A stretch of 64,000 bases of DNA from Undaria pinnatifida (lineage: Eukaryota > Sar > Phaeophyceae > Laminariales > Alariaceae), in assembly GCA_012845835.1 (NCBI GenBank), contig JABAKD010000020.1, positions 14,250,268 to 14,314,267 on the forward strand, written 5' to 3'. The translations under genes and the position numbers were made by a program. The number at the start of each line of letters is the position of its first letter. Within the stretch, counting starts at the first letter, position 1. Of the stretch, positions 1-11,169 are shown piece by piece. A model generated the notes under the pieces. The model worked only from the letters and a program-made list of their open reading frames with translations, ran no database searches and was not told the origin of the DNA.

Positions 1-763
1 TATGATGCAATGCACCGACATGTACAAGTACATGCCGCCGTTGCCTGACCTCCTTGTTCTCAGGCTGTGCTCTTGGAAAAGGGGCAAACGCCACGAATGC
101 GGGCGCCTCGATGTTGCTTTCCGTGTCTTCCCTCGTGCAGACAACGAGTGCTCTACCCATAGCGAGTGTACGAGTGTAACGTAACTGCCACTGACTTGTA
201 GGCTGACTTGGGGTTATTATAAATACTATAGCTGTTCTGCCCATGAAATGTTATACCCGTATCACCAACTGTTTACCATGAACTGCCATTGCGTCTGGAT
301 GCTCAGTAGGGTGTCTCAACCCCGAGTGGACAGTCTCACCGGCGCCTCAACGAAAATATCCAACCTCTAACATGTGTATTCACCCTCTAGGTATTGTCCT
401 AGCCTATTAATAGTATGGAGAGAGGTAAACCTTGGCACAAAATCTTGTCTAGACTACGTACGTTTTTCACTATCTACAAAACCACTAGGTGAGACACAGG
501 ATGTGACACACGACAATATACAAGCTTGTAATATCGTACTCGAATAAAGTGTCTGTTCCAGTTTTATTAGTACGTTTGATTGGCCGTTGTGTCGTCGTTA
601 TCTGGTCATCTATCAAGCTGTCAAGTCGTTTTTGCACCAGGCATCCATATTTTAGATTCGACCCACGCATCAAACATGCAGCAGTACTGTCGACATTGCT
701 ATTTTCGTTCTTGCACCGTCTTAAACAGTTTCGAACGGGGCAGTCTTACGTAGTGTACAACAG
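1..763. other. No gene recognised
   Basis: Only short open frames without family features. An upstream exon of the gene whose first visible exon begins at 764 could lie here, because that exon starts directly after an acceptor-like CAACAG and has no initiator of its own at its 5' end. Confidence 0.4.
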
Positions 764-3700
764 GATTCCCCCGCCCTCTCGACTTCAAGGACGGCAGCAT
801 TAAACAGCAGCAAGGTTGTGTCCGCGACTCCGACGCGAGAAGCACTTGGGATCCGCCAGCAACAAGCGCAATCGGTGACGGGATCTGGTTCTGAGAAGGT
901 GTTTAACATGAACTCCGTGGACGCGAACACCCCATCATCGCGGCGTCCGTGAACGACGCAATATGCGCCATCGTGGGGGGCGCCCCTTTCCTTAAGGCGT
1001 TGTCTTCCCTTGTGAAGGAGAAGACGCTCGAAGACGCAGTTTCTAACGCTAGCTCCAAGTTGCCCGTCAACAAGGCAGGCATGAAGAGGGTTATGGCTGA
1101 CAACACCGCGACTGTACACAAAATGTTGTCTACATCACTGCAGCCCGCGATCGCAAAGGCGTTAAAGGTGGGCCAAGTACCTATCGCACGTAGTTCCTGG
1201 AGTGGATGTTATAACCCTCCGTCCTCTAGCCGTCGATATGTAAACTTATGCACTAGACTATAATGCGCGTCCTAAAATATTGTATTGGCATATTGACAGC
1301 ATCTTGTTGCCTGCTGTTAGCTCGTCTTTAGCGTTGTAATGAAGTTTTCGTTCCCGGCTCTTGTTCACTGGGTGAGAGTTTGAAGTTAGTTAAGGACGGA
1401 GTAACCACAAACTTGTTTCAGCAACTCACCGTGGTTACACTACTCGTGATAAAGTATTACGCCGGCGCCCCACTACATATTCGCGAGACCGGCCACTATG
1501 TATCACCAACATAAATATATAGTCTATACATAAACCGTATAACATATTTAGGTTGCTCCCTGTTTGGTCTAGGAACCCCATCGCGCTGGTTTGTTGTTGG
1601 TGCTAGAGCTGGAGTGTAAGTCGTCGTCTTATTCTGTCGGGCACACCCGGCTCAGTTCACCGTTGGGTTTTCGACCAGTCAGAACTGTAGCTATTTTAGA
1701 AGTGGGGACTTTACGGGGTGGAGGTGGTAATGACGTAAGAACGATATCGATTCCCCCTGTCATCAGACACACCAAGCACGCTAGAGACTGTACGGAAATG
1801 CCCTCACTCGTGTAATCCTTGCGTTACTCTTTCGGTTCGGAATGGCCACCAATAATGCGACAGCATGTACATGGAGCGTCGGTGATCGTTGCGGCTGCAA
1901 CCTAGATTGTTATGTTTTGAAATTCCCCTATTTCTGTCCAGGGCATGGACGCTGCGACATCGTCCATGGCGGCCGCGTCGATTGAGCTCGAATCGTGTAG
2001 TAACGCGGCCCGTGGTGAGTCGCCCGTGGAGGTCAAAAGGAGAGGTCGCAAGCCCAAGCCGAATAAGGGCCCCAAGTCAGCGTCGTCGTCGGACGGATCG
2101 GGCGATAAGGTAACGTGTCCGCCTTGTTGCATTTTCTACCCGTTTGTGAAAACCTGATCTGTACAACGCCACATGTTAGCCCCGAACAGACAACAACAGA
2201 GGGATCGTTTCCATAGCATGTCGGGGTGGTGTGTGCGTGGAGGGGCGGGGGGGGTTGTTGGACGTTGTGTTATTTACGTGTACGTCTCGATGCAATTACC
2301 CGCGCGTTATACGATCGTTGCGGATGTTGTTTCCCTGTGTATGTTGCACAGCATTTCGTGAGGCTTTAAGGGACCGGACAGGATTCCTTAGACCCAGAGC
2401 AACACCTTCATAGCATGCGTTCATATCAATTGGTTAATATACTATCAGTTAATCCGTCTTGTTTACTCTTCTGTTTGCTTACCTTTTGGCATGCTAAACT
2501 CGGGAAAGGACGCCTCATTGTAGGGCATGGAACACGACCAGCGGGTCTTCCTCGTCAAGGGCATCGTGTGTAACAGTCTCACTGAAAAAGTGGACCAGCG
2601 CTTCGAGCAGCTCACTGCCTCTGTTCAGTCCTCCGTGCAGTCTGTGGCGCAGCAGTCGCTCCAATAACGAGGCAAATGGCCGCCGCTGATGTCTCTTCGC
2701 TGAAGCAAGAATTATCCTTGACGACCACTTCAGTAAAGACACTCGCGGCACAACTGTCTGGAGACACGGCGGAAATACGATCGATGTTATTAGCAACCAC
2801 CAAGGATAACCGCCCGTCGACCCAAGAGTGGTGAGTCTGCTTTCTTGTTTGTACTCTGGCATGGACATGGACATGAGTGGATATAAATGTACGGTCCTCG
2901 GGTATTGGTGCGCTCAGGCAAAGTCCGACGCTTCAACTCGTGAAATGTTGTTGGTGCACAGCTAATGAAGACTAATGGAATGCGTATCTACTCTGCTTTG
3001 GCTGTCGTCGTTGTGTTGTTACCGCCTTTAGCACGAAAGGGACGCCCAACCGCGCCTCCTCGTCCTCTACAAAGTCCAGAAGAAACAAGGGCCAGCGAGC
3101 TCGTCTTCCCCCGCCGTTGCCGACATCGCCTGGCTGGACGTGTTCGGACTCCTCAGCGGCCCCACCGACGCCTCCGCCAGAGGTCAAGAAACGTAAGAAG
3201 CACAAGTCCTGTCGGATGCCAAGACGGGACAGGTGAACACTGAGTGTTCTGTCTGATATCATAGGCTCACACGACGGGGTAGACTGTGTCTTGTGTGGTC
3301 GGCATCGGAGATGATCTTGGTCAAGCTTGGATGAGGAACCCAAGCTGGACTGGGAGTATAAGCGGACGGCAGGAGTACGAGCTTTGTACTTCTAAAACGC
3401 TTATTCACTTTCCGATAGAGTGCGCATAGCTGCGTGCCTCTCTACTGACTAGCAATAACGATAGTGAAAGACGATCTAGGCCATGTTTGTTGAGATTCTA
3501 TTGTTGGCGGTATTTCGGCCTCTTATATTTATGGCGCTCGTGTCCTTCGAATCAGGCCGGAGCCTCCGCTCTCGAGCGTCGACCCCAGCACCGCGCACAC
3601 CTCAAACAAGCAGCTCCAACAGATTCGCGAGCCGCCCACACCGCAGCAGCTCCAAGTGCCCACGTTTCCTCCCCCTCTGCCGGTGCAGCCCTGGCAAGAC

Positions 3701-3787
3701 ATGGTAATGGCTCCGGCTCCGCCGCAAATGCAGGGGACGCCCTACCCTCCCCGCCCGCCGCAGTTTCCATTTCTCAATCCTTTCTAA
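764..3787 (+). pseudogene. Five-exon AT-hook / coiled-coil / proline-rich protein gene with two frame lesions
   Basis: Visible exons are 764-1167, 1942-2109, 2524-2830, 3032-3232 and 3556-3787 (stop TAA 3785-3787). Every junction has AG at the acceptor and GT at the donor, and codon phase is kept across all four introns (0, 0, 2, 2), which random ORFs would not do. Exon 1 contains an alpha-helical stretch. Exon 2 has an AT-hook-like basic patch, KRRGRKPKPNKGPK. Exon 3 is glutamine-rich and looks coiled-coil. Exon 4 is Ser/Pro-rich with a nuclear-localisation-like KKRKKHK. Exon 5 is a Pro/Gln-rich tail ending PPRPPQFPFLNPF. The reading frame slips once in exon 1 (about 935-945) and once in exon 3 (about 2664), each equivalent to one missing base, so this is a pseudogene or carries assembly errors. 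I do not recognise the family. A nuclear DNA-binding or scaffold role is inference from composition. It could be a host gene or transposon cargo. Confidence 0.6.
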
Positions 3788-4204
3788 TACTGGCCGCAGA
3801 AACGACCATGTACTCGCCATTGAAATGACGTAGGTTTGGTAGGGGCGGCCCTCTTCGAATAAGAGCTTTTACCTATGTTATAGACATCAACGTTGCTGCC
3901 CCGTGCCGGCTATCTATTTTTGATGCCCTCGAAACACAGGTCAGGGGGTCGTCGGAGGAAGGCGAGCTGAAGGCATGTATGTACTTTAGTGAATGTATTA
4001 TACCTCTCATACTTGTACGTATAGACTAGTGTATTGGCGCGTTCCCGTAGTTTTTGTTTGTGTAGTTTGAACGCGGGAGTTCCTGCATTCCAACTACCTT
4101 TTGTTTTATACATTTTGGGGGATATTACGTCTGATATGACACAGGGGTTGCGGTGCAGGTTTCGTGTTGCACGAATGTGTCTTATTCCTTTGTTTCATGC
4201 GGAG
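3788..4204. other. No gene recognised
   Basis: 3' flank of the five-exon gene. No coding signal or clear repeat is visible. Confidence 0.4.
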
Positions 4205-4880
4205 TATCCTGTTGTTTCCTGGGTTATTTTTTCCAGGGTTGGTTGTACTTTGTACTGGAAGTCCTGGCTGTCATGGTAGTTCCGTGACATGCCAAGACCG
4301 GCAGACTAAGAGGTTGCGTGGTTAAGGTCAGATGTCTTGTTACATGAACATGTGAGCTGTTCTCGTCCTGGGGTAAATATACGGTACCTGTGTGTTCCGG
4401 TTGTTTGTGTTCAACCTTTGTAATTTGCACTGGAAGTTCCGGCGGGTGCATATTAACATCTGGTGGGGTTGCCAATGAATGCCTAAAACGGCAGAATTAG
4501 CGGTTGTGCGGTTCAGGTCAGGTGTCTTGCTGCGCTTTTATGTATGTCAAGTAGTCCTGTTCATTTTTGATGTGGAGTACCCTCCTGGTGATTCCGGTTG
4601 TTTTTTCAAACTTTGTAATTTGCACTGGGAGTTACGGCTGTATCATATTTATATACCGGCGTGTCAAGGCGTAAGGGGCCGAAGAAGAGGTACGTAGTGC
4701 CTGTCCTTGTGGTTTTGTTGCACAAACAAGCGACATGCACCTCAGTTTGTAGACTAGACATGCATAAAACGTAATATTACCGTTTTTTTCACGACTGCTG
4801 TGGTCACGGTTAATTTTCCTCGGCCTTCCTCAGCCTTCGTCACTTGTGCTGGGAAAATTCTGACTGTATCGTACTTACCA
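4205..4880. repeat. Diverged tandem repeat, about four units of 170-225 bp
   Basis: The anchor phrase resembling TTTGTAATTTGCACTGGAAG recurs near 4250, 4415, 4610 and 4840. Each is followed by a related GGCTGTATCAT-like segment and, in the first three units, preceded by a cytosine-poor TTCCGGTTGTTT-like segment. The units differ in length and by many substitutions, so the array is old. No protein-coding potential is evident. Confidence 0.55.
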
Positions 4881-5242
4881 TGTGCGGCACGTTAAGTCTT
4901 GAAACTAACGTTACTACCTTGTTTTTTATACTTATTTTTTGTTTCATCCGTCGCGTTATCACTCTTCCTGTACGATCATAAGTCCTCTCGTTCGCCCGTA
5001 TGTATCTGGTTACAGCAGTGAGCATTTTTATTATTGCTGGTACGCTATTGTTTTTTACCTCTCTCTCTTCTCCTGTTGTTGCACCTATTTTACGTGGAAG
5101 TACGATTACAATAATATAATATGCTATTGATACTACAACCTGCAGTCACTGCTGGCATTGCAGCATGATGACATGAAATATGTACCACACATACATACAA
5201 GGCGGCGAGTAGACTCCGCCCTGACTGGACTTTCCGACTTTG
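4881..5242. other. No gene recognised
   Basis: AT-rich spacer between two repeat blocks. Nothing recognisable. Confidence 0.4.
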
Positions 5243-5765
5243 AACACACCTTGTCCACGTCGCTCAGAGCGGTGAACCCATAGAAAGACGCAAGTCGCCT
5301 GGCCGCCTGTGCAAAAGCATACACAACTTGTACTCGAACGAACAGCCTGCGTGGTCTGTCGCCAAATACAAGCGTACTTCTTCTGCTGTTTTCTTCGTCG
5401 TCCAGATCGTCAACTTGTTGGTGTAACTTTGTGACGGGGTTACAGGGTCATGCGTAAACGTAGCACAGAGACAAAGATACCGGTAGACGCGGCCTTGACG
5501 GCGCTTTCCAATGGTCAACACACCTTGCGCACACGACGGCGGTACCCGGAGCACCGCCCAGTGAGGTGAACCTCAAAGAAAGACACAAGTCGCCTGGCCG
5601 CTGTGCGAAAAAAGCATACACAAGTTGTACTCAAGCTAACAGCCTGCGTGGTCTGTCGCCAAATGCACACATAGTTCTGCTGTTTTCTTCGTCGACCAGA
5701 TCGTCAATTATCTGTACATATGTTGGAGCAATTTTCAGACGAGGTTACAAGGTCATGCGTATAAG
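5243..5765. repeat. Direct duplication of about 275 bp upstream of the XPG-like gene
   Basis: 5243-5465 and 5518-5762 share AACACACCTTG, AAGTCGCCTGGCCG, AACAGCCTGCGTGGTCTGTC, GCTGTTTTCTTCGTCG and GGTCATGCGTA in the same order. Small indels separate the copies. Either copy could include 5' flank of the nuclease gene that follows at 5986. Confidence 0.7.
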
Positions 5766-5985
5766 TAGCTCACGAAGTCGAAGGGGAAAGTAGACGTGTG
5801 GACTGTGCTTACTGTGCTCTCCGACAATGAACAAAAGACGCGTCGACGATTCGAGGAGCACGTGGAGCTCAAAAGTGGTAGGGGACCTCGGATAGTGGTT
5901 TTCATATACTTGGAAGGGTTCGTCTCTGCTGTCGAGCTTGAGCACACACAACACACAACCCGAGCAACTTGCCACTAACGATCCG

Positions 5986-7042
5986 ATGGGAGTAACAGGA
6001 CTTACGGCTCGGCTGAAGGCGATCGCGTCGGAGCGGGTCGACCTCAACCATGGCGTGGGCACCATTGTCTACAATAGGCATGCCAGCATGCATAGATCGG
6101 CATCCAGCGGAGCAGTAGCTGCGGAGTTCGTGCTCAAAGGGAATATGACAGCTTTGGTGTTGGGCATGCTTCCTGAAATGTTGCAATTTGAACAGGCTGG
6201 GTGGGACGTGGTAGTCGTCTTCGACGGCGCCACGCCCCCGGGCAAAGAACGTGCTTCCTCGTCTCGGTCAGGGGATCGAGCTAAAGCTATGGAGGCATGC
6301 AGGCATCTGCAAGCACAACGGCCGGTCAATTGAACAGAGTTGGAAAAACACGCCACACGGGCAGCGGAGTTCACCCCGACCACCGTCGCCAGAGTGGCAA
6401 AAATGCTAAGGCATTCGCTTCGGGCTGACTGCATAACGGCACCTTTCGAAGCCGACTCACAGCTCAAGGTCATGGAGGGCCTCTACTCAGGGTCCGGGCG
6501 GAGGTGCTTCTTACGCGCGAATGTATCTGATTTGACCGTGCTCGGTGTGCGATCTGTACTCTGGGATGTTGACACGGAGGACGGCGGCCTCGTCGGGCAA
6601 TGCATCCGTTTGGCGTCTGCTCTGCAACCGCGAGGTGGAATTTTTTCCGATTCTTCCATCCAATACGACTTTTTGCATCGTCTGCACGGAGTGGGTACTT
6701 CTGCAAGCGATGAACACGTAGCACCCGCCTGATAGACTGACGGGGAAGCTGTGATGGCCAAGCTGCGGAATTTCGCGTGTGTTGCTGGGAACGACTACTC
6801 TAAATTCAAGGGCATCGGGCCCATGCGCGCCATGGACATCGCCACCCCTTGCGGGAACGCTCTCTCGACCCTCGACGTCGCCGTGGCGTTGGCGGAGAAC
6901 ACATCGTCTCAAACAGAGGTTGTGCTGCCACAATAGACCTCCATGGATATGGTCTGCCACGCTGTCGTGTGGGGCCCATTGGCGGGTACACACAGGCACC
7001 TCTCGGGTGTTGAGTCTTCCGCGGACATCACAAGCAACACAG
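5986..7042 (+). pseudogene. XPG/FEN1-family flap-endonuclease-like pseudogene
   Basis: Members of this family cut 5' flaps and bubble DNA using metal ions held by acidic residues. One frame runs from the family-like start MGVTGL (ATG 5986). It shows the N-terminal block ending in VVVVFDGATPPGKE, an internal block with FEADSQLKVMEG and SDLTVLG, and a helix-hairpin block AGNDYSKFKGIGPMRA near 6785-6830. The frame is interrupted by TGA at 6331, TGA-TAG at 6730-6735 and TAG at 6934, yet homology continues in the same frame after each. Catalytic positions have decayed too: the first acidic motif reads YNRHASMHR where the family has Asp in place of this Asn, and the TEDxD motif is reduced to VSD. 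Coding similarity ends at a donor-like CAG|GTGCG at 7042, so a 3' exon is expected but was not found. XPG nucleases occur both as repair enzymes and as cargo of some eukaryotic DNA transposons (Academ-type). Confidence 0.75.
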
Positions 7043-7088
7043 GTGCGTTGGTATTTAAGACTTCGTAAAATAGGACATACTTGGGAGG

Positions 7089-7247
7089 TGTTGCGATTTA
7101 TCGGCCTCCCTGATTTATGGGATCCCTTCGGCAATAATATCCGAACCCCGCTGAAATATATATTTTTTTGGGGGATGACATATTTCAGCGGGGTTCGGAT
7201 ATTGCCGAAGGGATCCCATAAATCAGGGGGGGCGATAAATCGCAACA
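7089..7247. repeat. Foldback (hairpin) element, ~70-bp arms
   Basis: The left arm 7089-7159 and right arm 7180-7247 are near-perfect reverse complements, starting TGTTGCGATTTATCG and ending CGATAAATCGCAACA, around a ~20-bp T/G-rich loop. Arms differ by a two- to three-base indel and one or two substitutions, so this is a young MITE-like insertion or palindromic duplication. It lies just past the donor that ends the XPG-like exon. No clear target-site duplication is visible. Confidence 0.85.
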
Positions 7248-7650
7248 GGAAGGTTACGTGCCTTTTCTTGGCCTTTCGGCATACCCTGGGGAAATGCTCG
7301 CCTGTGTCCTCTATTTGCACTCACGGTGTTCTTGGTGGATGGTAAGTGTGATGGTGCACCACATAATAACCCTGACAACAACCGGATGCTTAAAGCGGTG
7401 AAGAGGTAAAAACGAAGGGTGTATAATTTGGTTGCAGGAGGTAGAGTAGGTCGTTTATGGTTAATTATTATCACGTTGTGCGGTTTGAGAGAATACTTCG
7501 AATTCCTGTCTTGGGGATTCAAACAAGAAATATAAATACACGACGTATTCGCCCTTCTCTGGTCACGCGTTCGGAGGATGCATTGTGTCGGCCTCGCGCG
7601 AAATATTGTTTTTATTGCGTTTGGTCGTCTTTCGCGTGCTACTCATGCAG
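7248..7650. other. No gene recognised
   Basis: Spacer between the foldback element and the SAP/SWIM pseudogene. The acceptor-like ATGCAG that opens the next coding block ends it. Confidence 0.4.
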
Positions 7651-10600
7651 GGACCCTCGCGTCGCCCGCGACGGCTTCGAAGATTGCGACCCAGCAAATA
7701 TCTCCCAAAACGCGCGAACCATAGACAGAGTCAGTCGCTGCGAGCATAGAGGGCCTGTCGCCTCGACGTATGCCGCCTGTCGGCGGAGGAAGGGCGGGGC
7801 GGGTGGCGCCTGGTCGCGGAGGAAGAGCGGGGCGGGGGGAGCCTGGTCGCGGAGAAAGAGGAAGGCAGGGTACGAAACGGGGTCCTCCACTCGGAGGTGC
7901 CGAGGGGAACATCTACAGGCGAACCGGGGGGTTTGGGAACCTCCCTGGTGCTGATATGGATTACTCCACGTGGACTATGGAGCAACTGCACGAGTTCCTA
8001 TCGGTTAGTGAACCATCGTTATGTGCCAGGTACACCGCGTTGATAGGACAGGTGTGCACCGTCTCGCGATATTCAGCCCGCGCCGTGTGCATGGTGCAGC
8101 GTTTATAATTGCATGTTTGACCGGGAAGGGGTGTGGAGTTGCGCCCGGCTCTTTCCGGCATAAGAATCGCGCGCGGGGACCTGTGTTCTTTTGACCACCA
8201 ACACTCGCGACATCGTGCATTAACGTAACACGTCATCGCAATCGGGGTTCTGGCAGAATCAGCCCCTCGCAATATAGACTACATTGGTAAATCAACACTC
8301 CACGGGAATGCCTTCACATTATGCACCGCACCGCGGAGGGGCCGCACCTGAGTTTAGTTTGGGCCGCGATGTACAAGAGTTCAAAACTTTGGTTTTACCG
8401 TGGACACGCTCTCTTATAGTGTTATGCCCTGTATTTTCCACGCCCGCAACATAGATCCTGATTCCGCCCCGACTGTGCAGCCTTTTTTCACGGACAATTT
8501 AACGGCGGGAAAAGGCAGCTAAATCAGCCCAACCAAGAAAGTGCGTTCGTGTCAACTGGCAAGGGGTGCATTCCAGGGTAGGTGTACTTCTATCCCTTAA
8601 GGGGCCCGAGACATCAACCTATACCAATATAAAGTAACCAGTACCCGACGACCGTGTTACCTGTTGCAAAGGTAGTTGAGGAAAGATTACACGACGGCGC
8701 AATTGGTTTGAAACGTATCCTTTTTCAATTGAAGAAATGAGTGCAACAAAAACTTCAGGCTTGTACGCACGAGCACCTGGTATTTGCCTGCAGCATCACT
8801 GACAAACGAAGTTGGCCACAGTGTATAATATATGTCAGATCGTATTATCGTATGACCGTATGACCTGATACCAGTACCACTATACAAACCTACGTCTCAC
8901 CGCCGCAGAAATAAAGTGCTAAGATGTCGCGAAACTAAGCTGTCGCACAGATGCACTGTAGCGAGAGGACCGCCAAGATTGTTGAAGTCAGAATCATGTG
9001 TGCGTCTGCAGTCATGTCAACTGCGGAATATGGTATCTAAAGCTTTTCAATAGTGGAGTGTGAGTTCTCTAGTTGAAGATCTCTCGTACATCTGAGGCGA
9101 CACAAAATGTCCCGCCAGCAATCAAGAATCACAGCAACAAGTATGGTAACCCGAACTGTGTTGTATGCATCTCCGGGTCACGACTAACTAATTGCCAGAT
9201 TAATGGCGGGGTGGCTACTTGAGTCGTGCCGAATCCCGACTCTAGAGATCAACTTGGTCCGGTCGTGTGGACTAGGCCCAACATGAGCACTACACCATCG
9301 AGGTGCATACTCCTCCATGTTCCCCGTGAATGCGCTGCGTGTTCGATCCGCTTAACGTGTCATTAGGTTCATCAGAAACGGTGCCCGTGCGTCGATGTCT
9401 TTCCGCCATTGGTGTGTGACCCACGTGTGTACATAAAAACCCTGGAGGGTCAATGAATACTTGTCTAACTCACTTCTCTGGCTGTTGCTTGGGTAATTTT
9501 TGTGCACGCCACTCGGGACAGGCGTTTAGGTGCTTGGAGATTATCGGGCGTGAGTAAGTTCTGCAAGGCGGAACTGGCTACGCTGGCGAAGACTTGCGTT
9601 GAAGTGGTGCGACAAGCTGGCCTTGAGGGGAGCGAACTTGCCTTCCGACACCCGGTGATGGCTGCTCCTGCGCCTCATCAAGCAGGCACGTTGCCTCCGC
9701 CGGAAACAGTATGGCAGGGTTGGGAAGCGCTTCGGGACAACCTGCCAGAAGCAAGCGACAATATCATCATCAAGTGGCTTAGAAATAGAGGCTCACTCAA
9801 AGGATCGACAGGTCGTGTAATCTACCGGGGACTTCAACTATCAATAGTATTGGATCTTGGGGCGCTGAGCGGACTCGTGGGTGTGCCGTGCTATGTGGGC
9901 GGCAACATCCTGCTCTTACGATTTTTGTGAGTTACCTGGTACCCCCGGCAGGATAGTTTACACCTAAAAATCGTTGTCAGCCTATTTAATGCATTTTTTT
10001 AGGGCAAGTTGCATGCATGTTTCCTAAATATGGCTCCTTCCATCCCGGTTGGTGTACCACCGTTGATGAGATCTGCGCGTCGTCCCAACATTGCGAACGG
10101 TACACCGTTCATCCGTCTGTGCCTACGTTCGCGTGCTGCTATCAGGGTACGGTCTCTTGGTTGTATCGCATGTACAACCGGGACTTTGAATCCGACCGCA
10201 ACTTCCGCGTGGAGCTTCGTTACGAGACGCCCAACTACAGAATTTAGGGTAGCCATCATTGTCGATGTTTTGAATAGCGTACGTAAAAGTCATTGGAATG
10301 GTTGGTAACATCCATCGCATATTGTACCCCATTACTATTTGTACGAAAATTAAACGGTCGTTTCTTAAAAGGAGAGAATTGCCCGCTGACACTAAACATA
10401 TCGTACCAACTCCGTCTATGCGTATGGGATGGTTACAAGGCAGCTAAACAGCAGATGATCTTATGCCGACGGGATTCACAACGGAGCACGTATTATATGA
10501 TTGTTCTGGTGTGCCTCGATTGCGGTATATGTCCCTGGTGCACAACCACAGGACGACTGGGTCCATGAGAGATGTGTAGTACGAAGTCGCCGCCGCGCTG

Positions 10601-11169
10601 GAAGTGGAGAAGGTGGATGAAATCGACAACACCAACAACGTCGACGACTCGCAGGGAGGCTTTGAGGTCGATACATGTCGTTACGTAGCCACAAAAGTTA
10701 TCCGGGCTTCTTGCACATGCCAGGCGGGGGCCGGGGGGGGGTTGCCATCATGTGTGTCAGAAGCTACTTCAACTGACGCGCCTACTGCAGCTGACAGCGG
10801 TTGAGCTAGATTTTTGGAATCCTAAATCACCAACGAGTGTGGCGTGCCAGTGGGCTTTTAAATAACTGTGGGGCAGGTCGCAACAAGGAAGAAAACATAC
10901 TGCACTGTTTGCCGATGGACAAAATTGCGACGATTTTGAGAACCCTTAGGGATCCGAAGGTCCACCAGTTCTGGGGGGGTGAGGCAGTAAAAACGCGGGG
11001 AGCAGTGGCCTTGAATCGGGCTGATGGCTACAGCGCGCATCCAGACTTCGGCGCGTGGGCCGAAGCGAAGAGTCTCTTTGACAAGGGCGGACATCACGAC
11101 CAATTAGAACGTGCCAGGCTTTCGAAGTTCGTCGACGGGCAGAGGAGGGAGATTGAGCGTTTTAATTGA
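7651..11169 (+). pseudogene. SAP-like / SWIM zinc-finger protein, multi-exon and broken
   Basis: Coding blocks: 7651-8003 (acceptor ATGCAG, donor TCG|GTTAGT), about 9530-9880, 10003-10250 (acceptor TTTTAG), and 10580-11169 (acceptor TGTAG). The first has Arg/Gly-rich repeats such as GGGRAGRVAPGRGGRAGRG and ends MDYSTWTMEQLHEFLS. The second begins GVSKFCKAELATLAK. Read together these resemble a SAP DNA-binding helix pair. The fourth holds ASCTCQAGAGGG and, one base out of frame, CHHVCQKLL, giving the CxCx(n)CxH layout of a SWIM zinc finger, then TSVACQW. Lesions: in-frame TAG at 7722, one surplus G in a nine-G run at 10733-10741, and a TAA at 10858 with a second frame change. SWIM proteins of this type are often fused to a YqaJ nuclease domain and accompany ISL2EU-type transposases. 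No YqaJ domain is visible here. The 8004-9500 stretch between blocks is treated as intron and shows no other gene. Confidence 0.6.

Noticed and set aside
5986-7042. Alternative genetic code (TGA/TAG read as sense) to explain in-frame stops
   Set aside because: The integrase, transposase and glycosyltransferase frames are open and end at ordinary stops. The stop-containing genes also show frameshifts or lost catalytic residues, so decay is simpler.
6511-7320. 269-codon minus-strand frame
   Set aside because: Antisense shadow of the XPG-like pseudogene plus the foldback element.
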